This document shows positions 57,448 to 64,000 of a DNA stretch of 64,000 bases, one piece after another. Positions within the stretch are counted from its first letter, which is position 1, and every line of letters starts with the position of its first letter. Location of the stretch: the NCBI RefSeq assembly GCF_000397065.2, contig NZ_KE007317.1:438969-502968 (forward strand), given 5' to 3'. The translations under genes were made by a program, and so were the position numbers. Source of the stretch: Marinobacter lipolyticus SM19. Its GTDB lineage: Bacteria; Pseudomonadota; Gammaproteobacteria; Pseudomonadales; Oleiphilaceae. The notes beneath the pieces were generated by a model, which saw nothing but the letters and a program-made list of their open reading frames with translations, did no database searches and had not been told where the DNA came from.

Positions 57448-57487
57448 CTTTAGTAAGACCAAGTGAATTTTTTTGGTCTTACTAAAG
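57448..57487. repeat. 15-bp perfect inverted repeat at the end of the PEP-CTERM gene
   Basis: CTTTAGTAAGACCAA at 57448-57462 and its exact complement at 57473-57487, with a 10-nt loop containing a T run. It lies between the flippase (plus) and the PEP-CTERM gene (minus) and covers the last codons of the latter. It may act as a bidirectional transcription stop or RNA-stabilising hairpin, though no U tract follows the stem on either strand. Confidence 0.7.
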
Positions 57488-58109
57488 AATATAGCCATAT
57501 AACGAATAATCCAATTATCATTATTGATAATGACGAGGGGCTGGGAACAGTCCATTCCTTAATTTTTAAATCTGTTAATTTTCCCTCAAGCCCCCACATC
57601 GTTAGGTCATCATTTATCCAGGAAAGATCAATAGCCGTGGAAAAATGACCATCTATAAAGTCAGAAACTGGAAAGTTATTTGGACCTTGTGCAAAAGGCT
57701 CGCCGCTGAAATTGAAATCCAAATACACTACATCTGGCCCATACCCTCCACTGGGAACTTCATCAAGATATTGAAAAGAACTATCATCAAAATTCAAAAA
57801 GTGAAAGTCACCACCTTCGCCATAGTACGTGAGTCCTTGTGTGGAAAATGTCCAGTTCAGAATCTCGCCCAAGCCAGACCCTCCCGCACCACTTCTTGTT
57901 GCGTCGGGATCAAATACAATGTGGCCACTCATAAAAGAGTCGCCATTGGTAATCACTACACCATCATCTCTGACTAAAGGTGAATTCGGATCATGATCGC
58001 CGGTATTTAAAGTTATAGAACTGGTATACCCCTCAAAACTATATTCAATAGGGGTTGCCATCGATATAGGACTTATAAAAAAGATTAGCACCAGAACAAG
58101 CGTACGCAT
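57450..58109 (-). CDS. PEP-CTERM-type exported protein (P-S-P variant)
   Basis: A 219-residue secreted protein: signal peptide (VLVLIFFISPISMA), a beta-rich body with Gly, Asp and Ser, and a C-terminal sorting signal. The tail reads VPSPSSLSIMIIGLFVIWL followed by a basic end (RPKK): motif, membrane helix, basic residues, as in PEP-CTERM domains, but with Ser in place of the Glu of P-E-P. This is the only clear exosortase substrate in the window. A sigma-54-like element lies about 40 bp upstream and AAAGG precedes the ATG. The last five residues (FTWSY) lie beyond the usual end. Confidence 0.85.
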   Translation of the reverse strand: MRTLVLVLIFFISPISMATPIEYSFEGYTSSITLNTGDHDPNSPLVRDDGVVITNGDSFMSGHIVFDPDATRSGAGGSGLGEILNWTFSTQGLTYYGEGGDFHFLNFDDSSFQYLDEVPSGGYGPDVVYLDFNFSGEPFAQGPNNFPVSDFIDGHFSTAIDLSWINDDLTMWGLEGKLTDLKIKEWTVPSPSSLSIMIIGLFVIWLYSLVRPKKFTWSY

Positions 58110-58147
58110 TTCAGTCGGCCTTTTCTCTGGATATAGAATTTAAAACC

Positions 58148-58164
58148 AGCATAGATTATACCAA
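58148..58164 (-). promoter_or_regulatory. Sigma-54-like promoter of the PEP-CTERM gene
   Basis: Minus-strand TTGGTATAATCTATGCT has GG and GC exactly 12 nt apart, as in the -24/-12 consensus TTGGCACRNNNTTGCT. The predicted start lies about 12 nt downstream, leaving about 28 nt before the ATG at 58109. A PrsR-dependent promoter here is expected from XrtA systems. Confidence 0.55.
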
Positions 58165-58265
58165 CATCAAATTTTCAACAACTTAAGGGAGTATCGCAAA
58201 AAACCTGTAAAAAACCCTGACACTTTAACTTGAAAAGAATAGAGTTTTAGCAGCCTTCCCTTGGG

Positions 58266-58949
58266 CTAGACCTGCTCCTTAGCCTCAAATTTGAACAATA
58301 AGTTCGGAGAATTTTGCAATTGCTCGTGGACGTAGCCCAATGAAGCCAGTTCTTTAATGATCTCTTCAGAACTGGTCTCAATTATAAGCGTAGGGAGCGA
58401 ACTCTTGATGAGTTCTCGCATCCCCCTTAAAACAAATGCTTCGTGGCCTTCTGCATCAATCTTGATTAAAGCAACCTTTTTGGGCAGCTTAAGGGCATCC
58501 AAAGGTAGGGTAAGTACGGATAGCTCACTTCCTGCGGAGGCTGAAATATGTGCCTGGTAGTAATTGTCCAAACCTGTCGAGAACAATGGAATAGAAATAC
58601 CGGCAACATCCAACTTGTCGGAAACGCCAGCATTAATTAAAGAAACATTGGGTTGCTTGAATTTCTGGACGTTCGCAGAAAGAAGCGAAAAAGTTGTAGG
58701 TACAGGCTCAAAGGCTATAACCCTACCCTGCTCTCCAACCAGCTCCGAAAATTTCTTGGTGTAATGCCCCACGTTTGCACCGATATCGATGACCCAATCA
58801 CCAGGACTTATCAGTTGGTGGAGTATTTTATATTCAGGCTCGTCCGTCAAAAAATTCCCTTTCTTGATCTGTCCTCCATAATGGATACGTTTTAACTCAA
58901 CTTGCCAACTATGCGGCAATCGAGCAGCAAACCTTTTAATCACATTCAT
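58266..58949 (-). CDS. FkbM-family methyltransferase
   Basis: SAM-dependent O-methyltransferase of the FkbM type, 227 residues. The SAM site is VIDIGANVGHYTKKFSELVG, with VIAFEPVPTTFSLLSANV and IKIDAEGHEAFVLRGM. Members methylate sugars of polysaccharides or small molecules. AGGAG lies 6 nt before the ATG. A stable hairpin stands just upstream (58976-59000). Likely tailors the exported glycan. Confidence 0.9.
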   Translation of the reverse strand: MNVIKRFAARLPHSWQVELKRIHYGGQIKKGNFLTDEPEYKILHQLISPGDWVIDIGANVGHYTKKFSELVGEQGRVIAFEPVPTTFSLLSANVQKFKQPNVSLINAGVSDKLDVAGISIPLFSTGLDNYYQAHISASAGSELSVLTLPLDALKLPKKVALIKIDAEGHEAFVLRGMRELIKSSLPTLIIETSSEEIIKELASLGYVHEQLQNSPNLLFKFEAKEQV

Positions 58950-58975
58950 ACTAATACTCCTTTATCCAAGATAAA

Positions 58976-59000
58976 GGCGCTATATGTCTGATATAGCGCC
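58976..59000 (-). terminator. Perfect hairpin between the lyase-like gene and the FkbM gene
   Basis: GGCGCTATA-TGTCTGA-TATAGCGCC, a 9-bp perfect stem. On the minus strand it is followed by TTTATC, a weak U tract. It could end transcripts from the upstream secreted-protein gene or act in the FkbM leader. Confidence 0.5.
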
Positions 59001-59132
59001 CGATTAGTTGTATGACTATTGGCTTTTAAAGTGTTCTATTTTGGACGGTAAGCATCAAATAAATTCGGCCTTAAACACGGCAATAAGAACAATAATACCT
59101 GTTTACTATGCAGTACCTTCTAGTATTTAAAC

Positions 59133-60011
59133 TTAATCCACATTCAACACCGGTGGCGCCGGGCGACTGGTTGAATCTGATCCGGAACCGCTACTGGTAG
59201 AAGTACCGACCATAGGATTGCCATTAGCGTCGCGGTTAGCCGGAGTGTCTGATGTTACGACAATATCGTCTACATACATGTGTTGAGTTTTTGGAGCTCC
59301 GCCGTTCCAATAAGTAAAGAGATGTGCCCGGTCGGAGGTATCCGTAGCACTGTTCAACGTTTCTGCGCCGGTGATCTCACTCAAGAGCCTTCCATCTTTC
59401 CAGACTCTGACCCTGGCTGTTCCTCCCTGGTCAACTGGAATGTTGTCCAGCTTAATGTACATTTCGTAGGTTTCCCACCTGCCCCTCTGAATCTCATCTG
59501 AAGCCGCACCAAACCGGAACCACTGTTGCTGTCCCTCGTATATGAATTGGTGGGGAATAGTGGTCGCTTCGGGGGTAAGGTACCAGTCATTGTACCCGGA
59601 ATTTGCACCGCTACTGGTCTGAACATGAACCCGAAGGAATTTGAGCAGATTGCCACTGCTGGTTGAATCCCAGTTGAACCCGTCGGGGAAAAACGTGTTA
59701 ACACGGAACCAGATTTCATCACCCTTCTTTAGAACTTCCGGGAAGTTAATGATGCCACCCCATCTCCCAAACGCGGTATCCCCTGCTGTCACCGTCAGTT
59801 TGGCCGCTAAATTCCCTGACAGGATCTGTTCATCCGTAAAATAGGTTCCACCTGCGGCATCATCGAAATCCTCGCTACTACTGCTCTGGGTCTTCGCTCC
59901 GACCGAGCCATTTTCGAAGGTCAACGATCGCGTCCAGGACACAGCAGAAGATGAGGCAAACAACAAAAGGACAAGGAGTGCAGAGCGAACAGCAATGGCT
60001 GAGGGTTTCAT
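59133..60011 (-). CDS. Secreted jelly-roll protein, polysaccharide lyase-like
   Basis: A 292-residue exported protein with a signal peptide (SALLVLLLFASSSAVS) and one beta-sandwich domain. It carries KGDEIWFRVNTFFPDGFNW, a Tyr/Trp-rich binding face and MYVDDIVVTSDT near the C-terminus. This layout resembles family PL7/PL20-like lyase and heparin-lyase folds, but no catalytic set was confirmed; it may be only carbohydrate-binding. It ends with a Ser/Gly-rich tail. The ATG at 60011 has GGAG 8 nt upstream. A TATAAT-like box (60084-60089, minus) lies upstream. It may trim or bind the local polysaccharide. Confidence 0.65.
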   Translation of the reverse strand: MKPSAIAVRSALLVLLLFASSSAVSWTRSLTFENGSVGAKTQSSSSEDFDDAAGGTYFTDEQILSGNLAAKLTVTAGDTAFGRWGGIINFPEVLKKGDEIWFRVNTFFPDGFNWDSTSSGNLLKFLRVHVQTSSGANSGYNDWYLTPEATTIPHQFIYEGQQQWFRFGAASDEIQRGRWETYEMYIKLDNIPVDQGGTARVRVWKDGRLLSEITGAETLNSATDTSDRAHLFTYWNGGAPKTQHMYVDDIVVTSDTPANRDANGNPMVGTSTSSGSGSDSTSRPAPPVLNVD

Positions 60012-60073
60012 AAAGCAATCTCCACGCTGACGGACTTGAAGTACGCGCCTGATCCAAAAACAGCGGATGGATG

Positions 60074-60367
60074 TTACCTTGTCATTATACATGATAATTC
60101 TACAATGCGAGCGGTAAATTTCGGCCTCACACCTTCGACATTCAGTAGGCTTCTGATTGTATTGCCAAATAGATCTTTATAGAAATTAGTAGTTAGCAGG
60201 AAGAACGATAACCTGAGGTTCCTGAGTGAAGTTTTAAGACGTTGATTAGAGTTTCCGAGATGCTGCCAGGTCATCACACCTATATTCCATAGCCAATGCA
60301 AAACAGGATCCGCTATAATGAAAACCATCAGCAGCAAACCATCTATCCATGACCTTTTGGTACTCAC
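60074..60367 (-). CDS. Doubtful small ORF with one membrane segment
   Basis: 97 codons from a GTG without a ribosome site. The translation has a plausible membrane helix (DGLLLMVFIIADPVLHWLW) and then polar sequence, but I recognise no family. It reaches past the TATAAT-like box of the following gene. It may be a gene remnant or chance. Confidence 0.25.
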   Translation of the reverse strand: MSTKRSWIDGLLLMVFIIADPVLHWLWNIGVMTWQHLGNSNQRLKTSLRNLRLSFFLLTTNFYKDLFGNTIRSLLNVEGVRPKFTARIVELSCIMTR

Positions 60368-60459
60368 GAATGGAAACTAAAATTATGACCAATAGAACAG
60401 GCCTCTTAGAATCAACAGATTAGTAAATATCGAAACGTTTCGCATTCTCTCGTTGTACG

Positions 60460-60475
60460 TGGCCTGGATTATGCT
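60460..60475 (+). promoter_or_regulatory. Sigma-54-like element before a glycosyltransferase gene
   Basis: TGGCCTGGATTATGCT has the right 12-nt GG-to-GC spacing, with TGGC at -24 and TGCT at -12. Predicted start near 60486, leaving about 65 nt before the ATG at 60552. Confidence 0.45.
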
Positions 60476-60551
60476 GCGGGAAATCCACTTCAAGAATAGA
60501 GGGACTTTGACGAGATTTCTCAGCTTCATCTATTGATAATAAGGATCAAAA

Positions 60552-61565
60552 ATGGAAGACAACCTGAAGGACCAGAGCGTTTGGATCACCTGGGAACGAC
60601 AGACGCGCAACAGGTCTGCCAGTTCGTATCTAGACATCCCCCTCTTTGAAATCGATCACTCAAGATCAACAAGAATTTATCGGTATTTCATATGCTCGCT
60701 AAAAACCGTATCCATATTCTTTAAAAAACGCCCTCGCTTCCTTTTTGTTCAAAATCCTTCTGTAGTTCTTGGGGTTTTGGCTATATTCCTTAAATCACTA
60801 TCTCGCACAACTGTTATTGTTGATGCGCATAACTCTGGGATTCATGGACCCGAAAACGGAAATAGTTTAATTACAAAAATAAATAAATTTATAATAAAAA
60901 AGGCAGATGCTGTGATTGTGACCAACTCACACCTCGCAAGTTATGTATACAGCATAGGTGGCACTCCCATTGTTCTACCAGACCCATTACCCCAACTCAG
61001 CACATGCCTGAACTTTGAAGCAGGGTTTGCTAATCATAATAAATTAAAGGTTCTCTGCATAACATCCTGGAGTATGGACGAGCCATTCCTCAACCTATTG
61101 GAAGCTGCCTCGAATTTTAAACAAGATATTGATTTCTATTTTTCCGGGAATTATCGTAAAGTTAAGGATGAAATCCCAAAAACCCTTCAGGATAATATAA
61201 AGCTTTTGGGATTTATTGATGAAAAAGACTTTTTTCATCATTTATACACATCGGACTTCTGTATAGATTTAACAGACCGCTCCGACTGCATGGTTTGCGG
61301 CGCTTATGAGAGCATTTCGGCGGAAAAGCCGATTATACTATCCAACACAGACGTTCAAAAACATTATTTTTCAAAGGGCGCAGTATTTTGCGACAATACA
61401 AGCATCGGAATATCGAATGCGATAAAAATAATGGCAGCTAATCATAAACAGTTAAAAAAAGAGGCTGAAGCACTGAGATCCGAAATCTTGCAGAGAGAAG
61501 AAAACAACAAAAGCATCATACTTCGCCAAATAAAAAATCTGAAGTCCAAAAAATCACACAACTAA
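60552..61565 (+). CDS. Glycosyltransferase (GT-B, family 4-like)
   Basis: A 337-residue GT-B protein. The acceptor half has FVQNPSVVLGVLAIFLK and IVDAHNSGIHGPEN; the donor half has KVLCITSWSMDEPFLNLLEA, KLLGFIDEKDFFHHLYTSDF and CGAYESISAEKPIILSNTD with paired acidic residues. Weakly conserved, so family 4 is tentative. AAGGA lies 6 nt before the ATG. AT-rich. Convergent with the ligase gene (9 bp apart). Confidence 0.8.
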   Translation: MEDNLKDQSVWITWERQTRNRSASSYLDIPLFEIDHSRSTRIYRYFICSLKTVSIFFKKRPRFLFVQNPSVVLGVLAIFLKSLSRTTVIVDAHNSGIHGPENGNSLITKINKFIIKKADAVIVTNSHLASYVYSIGGTPIVLPDPLPQLSTCLNFEAGFANHNKLKVLCITSWSMDEPFLNLLEAASNFKQDIDFYFSGNYRKVKDEIPKTLQDNIKLLGFIDEKDFFHHLYTSDFCIDLTDRSDCMVCGAYESISAEKPIILSNTDVQKHYFSKGAVFCDNTSIGISNAIKIMAANHKQLKKEAEALRSEILQREENNKSIILRQIKNLKSKKSHN

Positions 61566-61574
61566 AATATTAAA

Positions 61575-62909
61575 TTAAACCCTGCTAGTTTTCGGCTTAA
61601 ACTTCAGGGGTACCCTTAGTGACTTTTTCTCATTTATATTATTCGACTTGGAAACTATATTTTGACAACACACCAAAAATGCCAAATGAATCCACAGGAA
61701 CGGATAATACACAACAGACACAAACTGGCCCGCAACAACAAAACCGATTAGTGAGATATTGAGATACCTCACTATATTTCCGATAAACTCATACTTTTCT
61801 TCATGCAACGTTAATTTTCGGATATAGTAGGTTTTATACGCAGCATATAAAATAAGGATCACGTAAATTATCAATGCCGGATAACCAAGATCAGCACCAA
61901 CCTGGACAAATATATTGTGGGGCAGTTGCGCTCTACCGTATAGGATATCTTCTCTGTAGAACCTTTCATAATAAGGTATGTAATTAAAATAACCGACCCC
62001 TAACCCTGGATGGTCATTTAACATCTCCACGCCGTTTTCCCAATAAAGCAGCCTTTGTATCGATGTTTGGTCATCACCAGCAATCTGGAATCTATCTTTT
62101 TGTTCCTGTGGAAGAAGCGTCCAAAGAATGGTGAACGCAATAATACACGACACGATAATCTTTGGTCTGAATATAGAGGATGCATTTAACAGTATCAATT
62201 GTACCAACAACGCCAACTGGGCCCCCCGGGAACTTGCACCTAGAATAACCATAATAGCCGTCACAGGCATTAAGAGCAGAATGAAATATTGTATTTTGTT
62301 AAGATTGGATTTTAATCCTTTAAAAAAAGCCCATGCCATAGGCCAGAAAACAAGCATCTGTATAGACAGTTCGCCAGAATTTTGGAAGAAGCCGGGCGGC
62401 CCCATCAGGCCCCAGCCTGTGAAAGAAAAGCCACGCTGTGCCCAAGTAATCGATAACGACAGGGATAGCTTAAAGCTTGCAATAAAGAATATACAAAGAA
62501 ATATAAACAACCTTTTTTCTGTATTTACAATATTTATTATCAAAAAATAAATTATCAGCCAGCTATAAAAATTCTCTAAATTGTTATAAGAAATCGATGG
62601 AGAGTACGCAAAAATGCTTGAAATTAATATTAGAGAAAAAAACAAAACCAACCAAACGTTAAATTTCGCTGCAACCCAGCGTACGCTTTTGTCCATGAAG
62701 CACCCAAACAACGCCCCTAATAGCGCTATCTGTGCCCAAGGAAGAAAATCTAGTATCGGATATATGGATTGTGGACGTACGTATTCAAGAAAAAAATAAA
62801 AACAAATCATCCAAAAGGCAAGCGTTTCCGACCTGAAGTAACGCCACATACTGGAGATATTTAAATGGTAGAATGTCTGGATTGAAAAATCTTTTCTATA
62901 TCTAACCAC
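61575..62909 (-). CDS. O-antigen ligase/polymerase family membrane protein
   Basis: Polytopic protein of 444 residues with about ten membrane helices and a Wzy/WaaL-type domain: GWGLMGPPGFFQNSGELS, a large periplasmic loop with YFNYIPYYERFYREDI, and the conserved His in RAQLPHNIFVQVGADLG. It could polymerise the EPS or ligate it to an acceptor; an exosortase-associated O-ligase is possible but not shown. GTG start overlaps the phosphatase gene by 8 bp; an ATG 20 codons later lacks a ribosome site. Confidence 0.85.
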   Translation of the reverse strand: MVRYRKDFSIQTFYHLNISSMWRYFRSETLAFWMICFYFFLEYVRPQSIYPILDFLPWAQIALLGALFGCFMDKSVRWVAAKFNVWLVLFFSLILISSIFAYSPSISYNNLENFYSWLIIYFLIINIVNTEKRLFIFLCIFFIASFKLSLSLSITWAQRGFSFTGWGLMGPPGFFQNSGELSIQMLVFWPMAWAFFKGLKSNLNKIQYFILLLMPVTAIMVILGASSRGAQLALLVQLILLNASSIFRPKIIVSCIIAFTILWTLLPQEQKDRFQIAGDDQTSIQRLLYWENGVEMLNDHPGLGVGYFNYIPYYERFYREDILYGRAQLPHNIFVQVGADLGYPALIIYVILILYAAYKTYYIRKLTLHEEKYEFIGNIVRYLNISLIGFVVAGQFVSVVYYPFLWIHLAFLVCCQNIVSKSNNINEKKSLRVPLKFKPKTSRV

Positions 62910-63438
62910 AAATCCCCCGAACGGCTTCCATCACCTTACCTTCGCAACGAGTGAAAAACTCATCACAACAATTGAATGGGTCATGAATATAGGGAATGGG
63001 GGTCCTGCAATAACTACCTGCAAGTAGGACGGGGAAATTGCGGTCCACTTTCCCACGGAAGGAAGATATATGGGATGGTTCCATAACAACAATGAAATCA
63101 GTGTCCCGGAATTCGAAATTACGTACATTCACAGTTCTATGTCTATCGAGCGTGAGCCCATGCGCTCTGGCAAACTGGATTGCTCTGGGATCCGCAGGAA
63201 AACCGTCACCACAATTTAACCCACAGGAAGCGGCTTGTTTGCCAAGGCTACGGGCGTACACCTCTGCCAAAGGGCTGCGGCAAATATTTCCACTACAGAT
63301 GAAAACCAGCCGCTGAAAGTTCTCCGGCATCACATTGGAAAATCGCCGATAGGCTCCAATTTGCGCCAGAAACGAGTGGCCGAGAAATCGGACAAATCCA
63401 TTTTTTGATCCAAACCGCTCATATACCAACCGGTTCAA
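62902..63438 (-). CDS. Low-molecular-weight protein tyrosine phosphatase-like
   Basis: 178 residues. The phosphatase loop CSGNICRS (C-x5-R, Cys48-Arg54) is intact, and the catalytic Asp lies in YIHDPFNCCDEF. Such enzymes partner tyrosine kinases that control polysaccharide export; no kinase is in this window. TTG start with AGGGAG 8 nt upstream; a 37-residue N-terminal extension precedes an internal Met that would also give a complete domain. Overlaps the ligase gene. Confidence 0.88.
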   Translation of the reverse strand: MNRLVYERFGSKNGFVRFLGHSFLAQIGAYRRFSNVMPENFQRLVFICSGNICRSPLAEVYARSLGKQAASCGLNCGDGFPADPRAIQFARAHGLTLDRHRTVNVRNFEFRDTDFIVVMEPSHISSFRGKVDRNFPVLLAGSYCRTPIPYIHDPFNCCDEFFTRCEGKVMEAVRGICG

Positions 63439-63473
63439 AGAATAATCTCCCTATTACTGGCAATGTCCACCCT

Positions 63474-63490
63474 GATCAATTTTGGTGCCA
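63474..63490 (-). promoter_or_regulatory. Sigma-54-like element before the phosphatase-ligase pair
   Basis: Minus-strand TGGCACCAAAATTGATC: the -24 box is a perfect TGGCAC and TTG stands at the right distance, but the usual C of the -12 GC is A. A start near 63465 would leave about 28 nt before the TTG start. Confidence 0.35.
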
Positions 63491-63572
63491 TCTGTCATGC
63501 CATGTGCCTCTCATCTGGGTGAGTGGTCACGCTCCCGAGGCATTCTTCCATTACTCCTCAGGCAATACGCTC

Positions 63573-63600
63573 TTGTGATTCTAGATCACTGCGATAGAAT
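63573..63600 (+). promoter_or_regulatory. Sigma-70-like promoter for the right-edge ATP-grasp gene
   Basis: TTGTGA (-35) and TAGAAT (-10) with 16-bp spacing, about 70 bp before the ATP-grasp start. Fair match to consensus; unconfirmed. Confidence 0.35.
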
Positions 63601-63670
63601 TTACTCTGGTTATGCACGATAATCGAGTCACCATTATTAAAGTTGCGACAGGCGCAGGATGTTGCCACCC

Positions 63671-64000
63671 ATGGAACCCAGAATTCTGGTGCTGGACGGA
63701 AACCAGCGTGCATCACTCGCAGCAGTGCGATCTCTCGGATCCAAAGGCCTCTGGGTCGCAGTTGGCGAAAGTTCAGAAGCGTCTCTTGCCGGTGTTTCCC
63801 GATTCTGCAGAACCACCCTTACCTATCCAGATCCCTTCAGCTCTCCCAGGTTGTTTTTTGAGGAGCTCCGGCAACAAATTCTGGAGCTTGGAATTTCCTT
63901 TCTCCTTCCCATCACTGAAGCCACTACTTATGTCCTCTTACGGTATCGTGATGAGCTTCCTGAACAGGTGATCCTCCCCTTCCCCGATGGCCAGACTGTT
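63671..64000 (+). CDS. ATP-grasp domain protein, cut by window edge
   Basis: N-terminal 110 residues of an ATP-grasp enzyme: the pre-grasp Rossmann-like part with RILVLDGNQRASLAAVRSLG, LWVAVGESSEASLAGVSRFC and FLLPITEATTYVLLRYRDEL. The layout is like the reversed ATP-grasp gene at 36.5-37.9 kb, with the same VPL-type His/Asp-to-acid strand. The true start may be 63659 (ATG four codons earlier). Function beyond the window edge cannot be judged. Confidence 0.75.
   Translation, partial: MEPRILVLDGNQRASLAAVRSLGSKGLWVAVGESSEASLAGVSRFCRTTLTYPDPFSSPRLFFEELRQQILELGISFLLPITEATTYVLLRYRDELPEQVILPFPDGQTV

Larger units (their letters stand above)
60012..60551. other. Intergenic region between two divergent glycan genes
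   Basis: About 540 bp, AT-rich. The left half carries the promoter side of the secreted jelly-roll gene and a low-confidence minus-strand ORF (60074-60367). The right half carries a sigma-54-like element for the glycosyltransferase. No repeats or RNA genes were recognised. Confidence 0.5.

Noticed and set aside
63574..63589. CRP-like palindrome TGTGATTCTAGATCAC
   Set aside because: The half sites are one base further apart than in the CRP/Vfr consensus.

Overview
The window looks like chromosomal DNA from a marine gammaproteobacterium, most likely Marinobacter or a close relative. This rests on the housekeeping order hrpA-fadD, rnd-ycgL-ycgN, and dnaX-ybaB-recR with the SRP RNA gene just upstream, and on protein style; no database search was possible. 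Only the left edge (hrpA) and the right edge (an ATP-grasp gene) are cut. No tRNA, rRNA, CRISPR array or insertion sequence was seen.

Region 1 (1-5.98 kb) holds hrpA, fadD and a MaoC-like hydratase. Region 2 (5.98-14.3 kb, minus strand) is one tightly packed operon. It encodes a TolQ/ExbB channel protein, two ExbD/TolR proteins, a TonB/AgmX-like protein, three TPR proteins and two small exported proteins, and resembles the Agl-Glt class of proton-driven envelope machines. A plus-strand structured RNA with its own terminator may lie at 14.5-14.6 kb. Region 3 (14.6-20.8 kb, minus) contains a CoxE-like VWA protein, a MoxR ATPase, a membrane-anchored VWA protein and a small membrane protein, continuous with rnd-ycgL-ycgN. 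Region 4 (20.8-25.8 kb) contains recR, ybaB, dnaX, the SRP RNA gene, a 2-oxoglutarate oxygenase and a hexose-phosphate mutarotase.

Region 5 (25.8-64 kb) is an exosortase/PEP-CTERM and exopolysaccharide island. An acyltransferase and an epimerase lead into prsK (sensor kinase), prsR (sigma-54 activator), prsT (TPR lipoprotein) and xrtA (exosortase fused to an EpsI domain). Next come a phosphopantetheinyl transferase, a reversed ATP-grasp gene with a small upstream ORF, a 2148-residue two-module NRPS preceded by a translationally overlapping 89-codon ORF, and two exosortase-associated alpha/beta hydrolases. The rest contains a calcium-repeat lipoprotein, a sugar aminotransferase, four glycosyltransferases, a deacetylase, a pyruvyl transferase, a Wzx-type flippase, a PEP-CTERM-type protein, an FkbM methyltransferase, a secreted jelly-roll protein, an O-antigen ligase/polymerase, a low-molecular-weight phosphatase and a second ATP-grasp gene. 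DNA from about 55.9 to 62.9 kb is visibly more AT-rich than the rest.

Working model: the glycan genes build and export a polysaccharide, and XrtA processes at least one PEP-CTERM protein at the membrane. PrsK-PrsR with sigma-54 probably controls part of the locus, since -24/-12-like elements lie before the PEP-CTERM gene, the NRPS unit, a glycosyltransferase and the phosphatase/ligase pair. The most unusual element is the NRPS: its second adenylation domain reads as glycine-specific, it has no thioesterase domain, and it sits where many XrtA loci carry an acyl-CoA ligase and a PLP decarboxylase. It may make a small amino-acid or lipopeptide decoration for the exosortase system.
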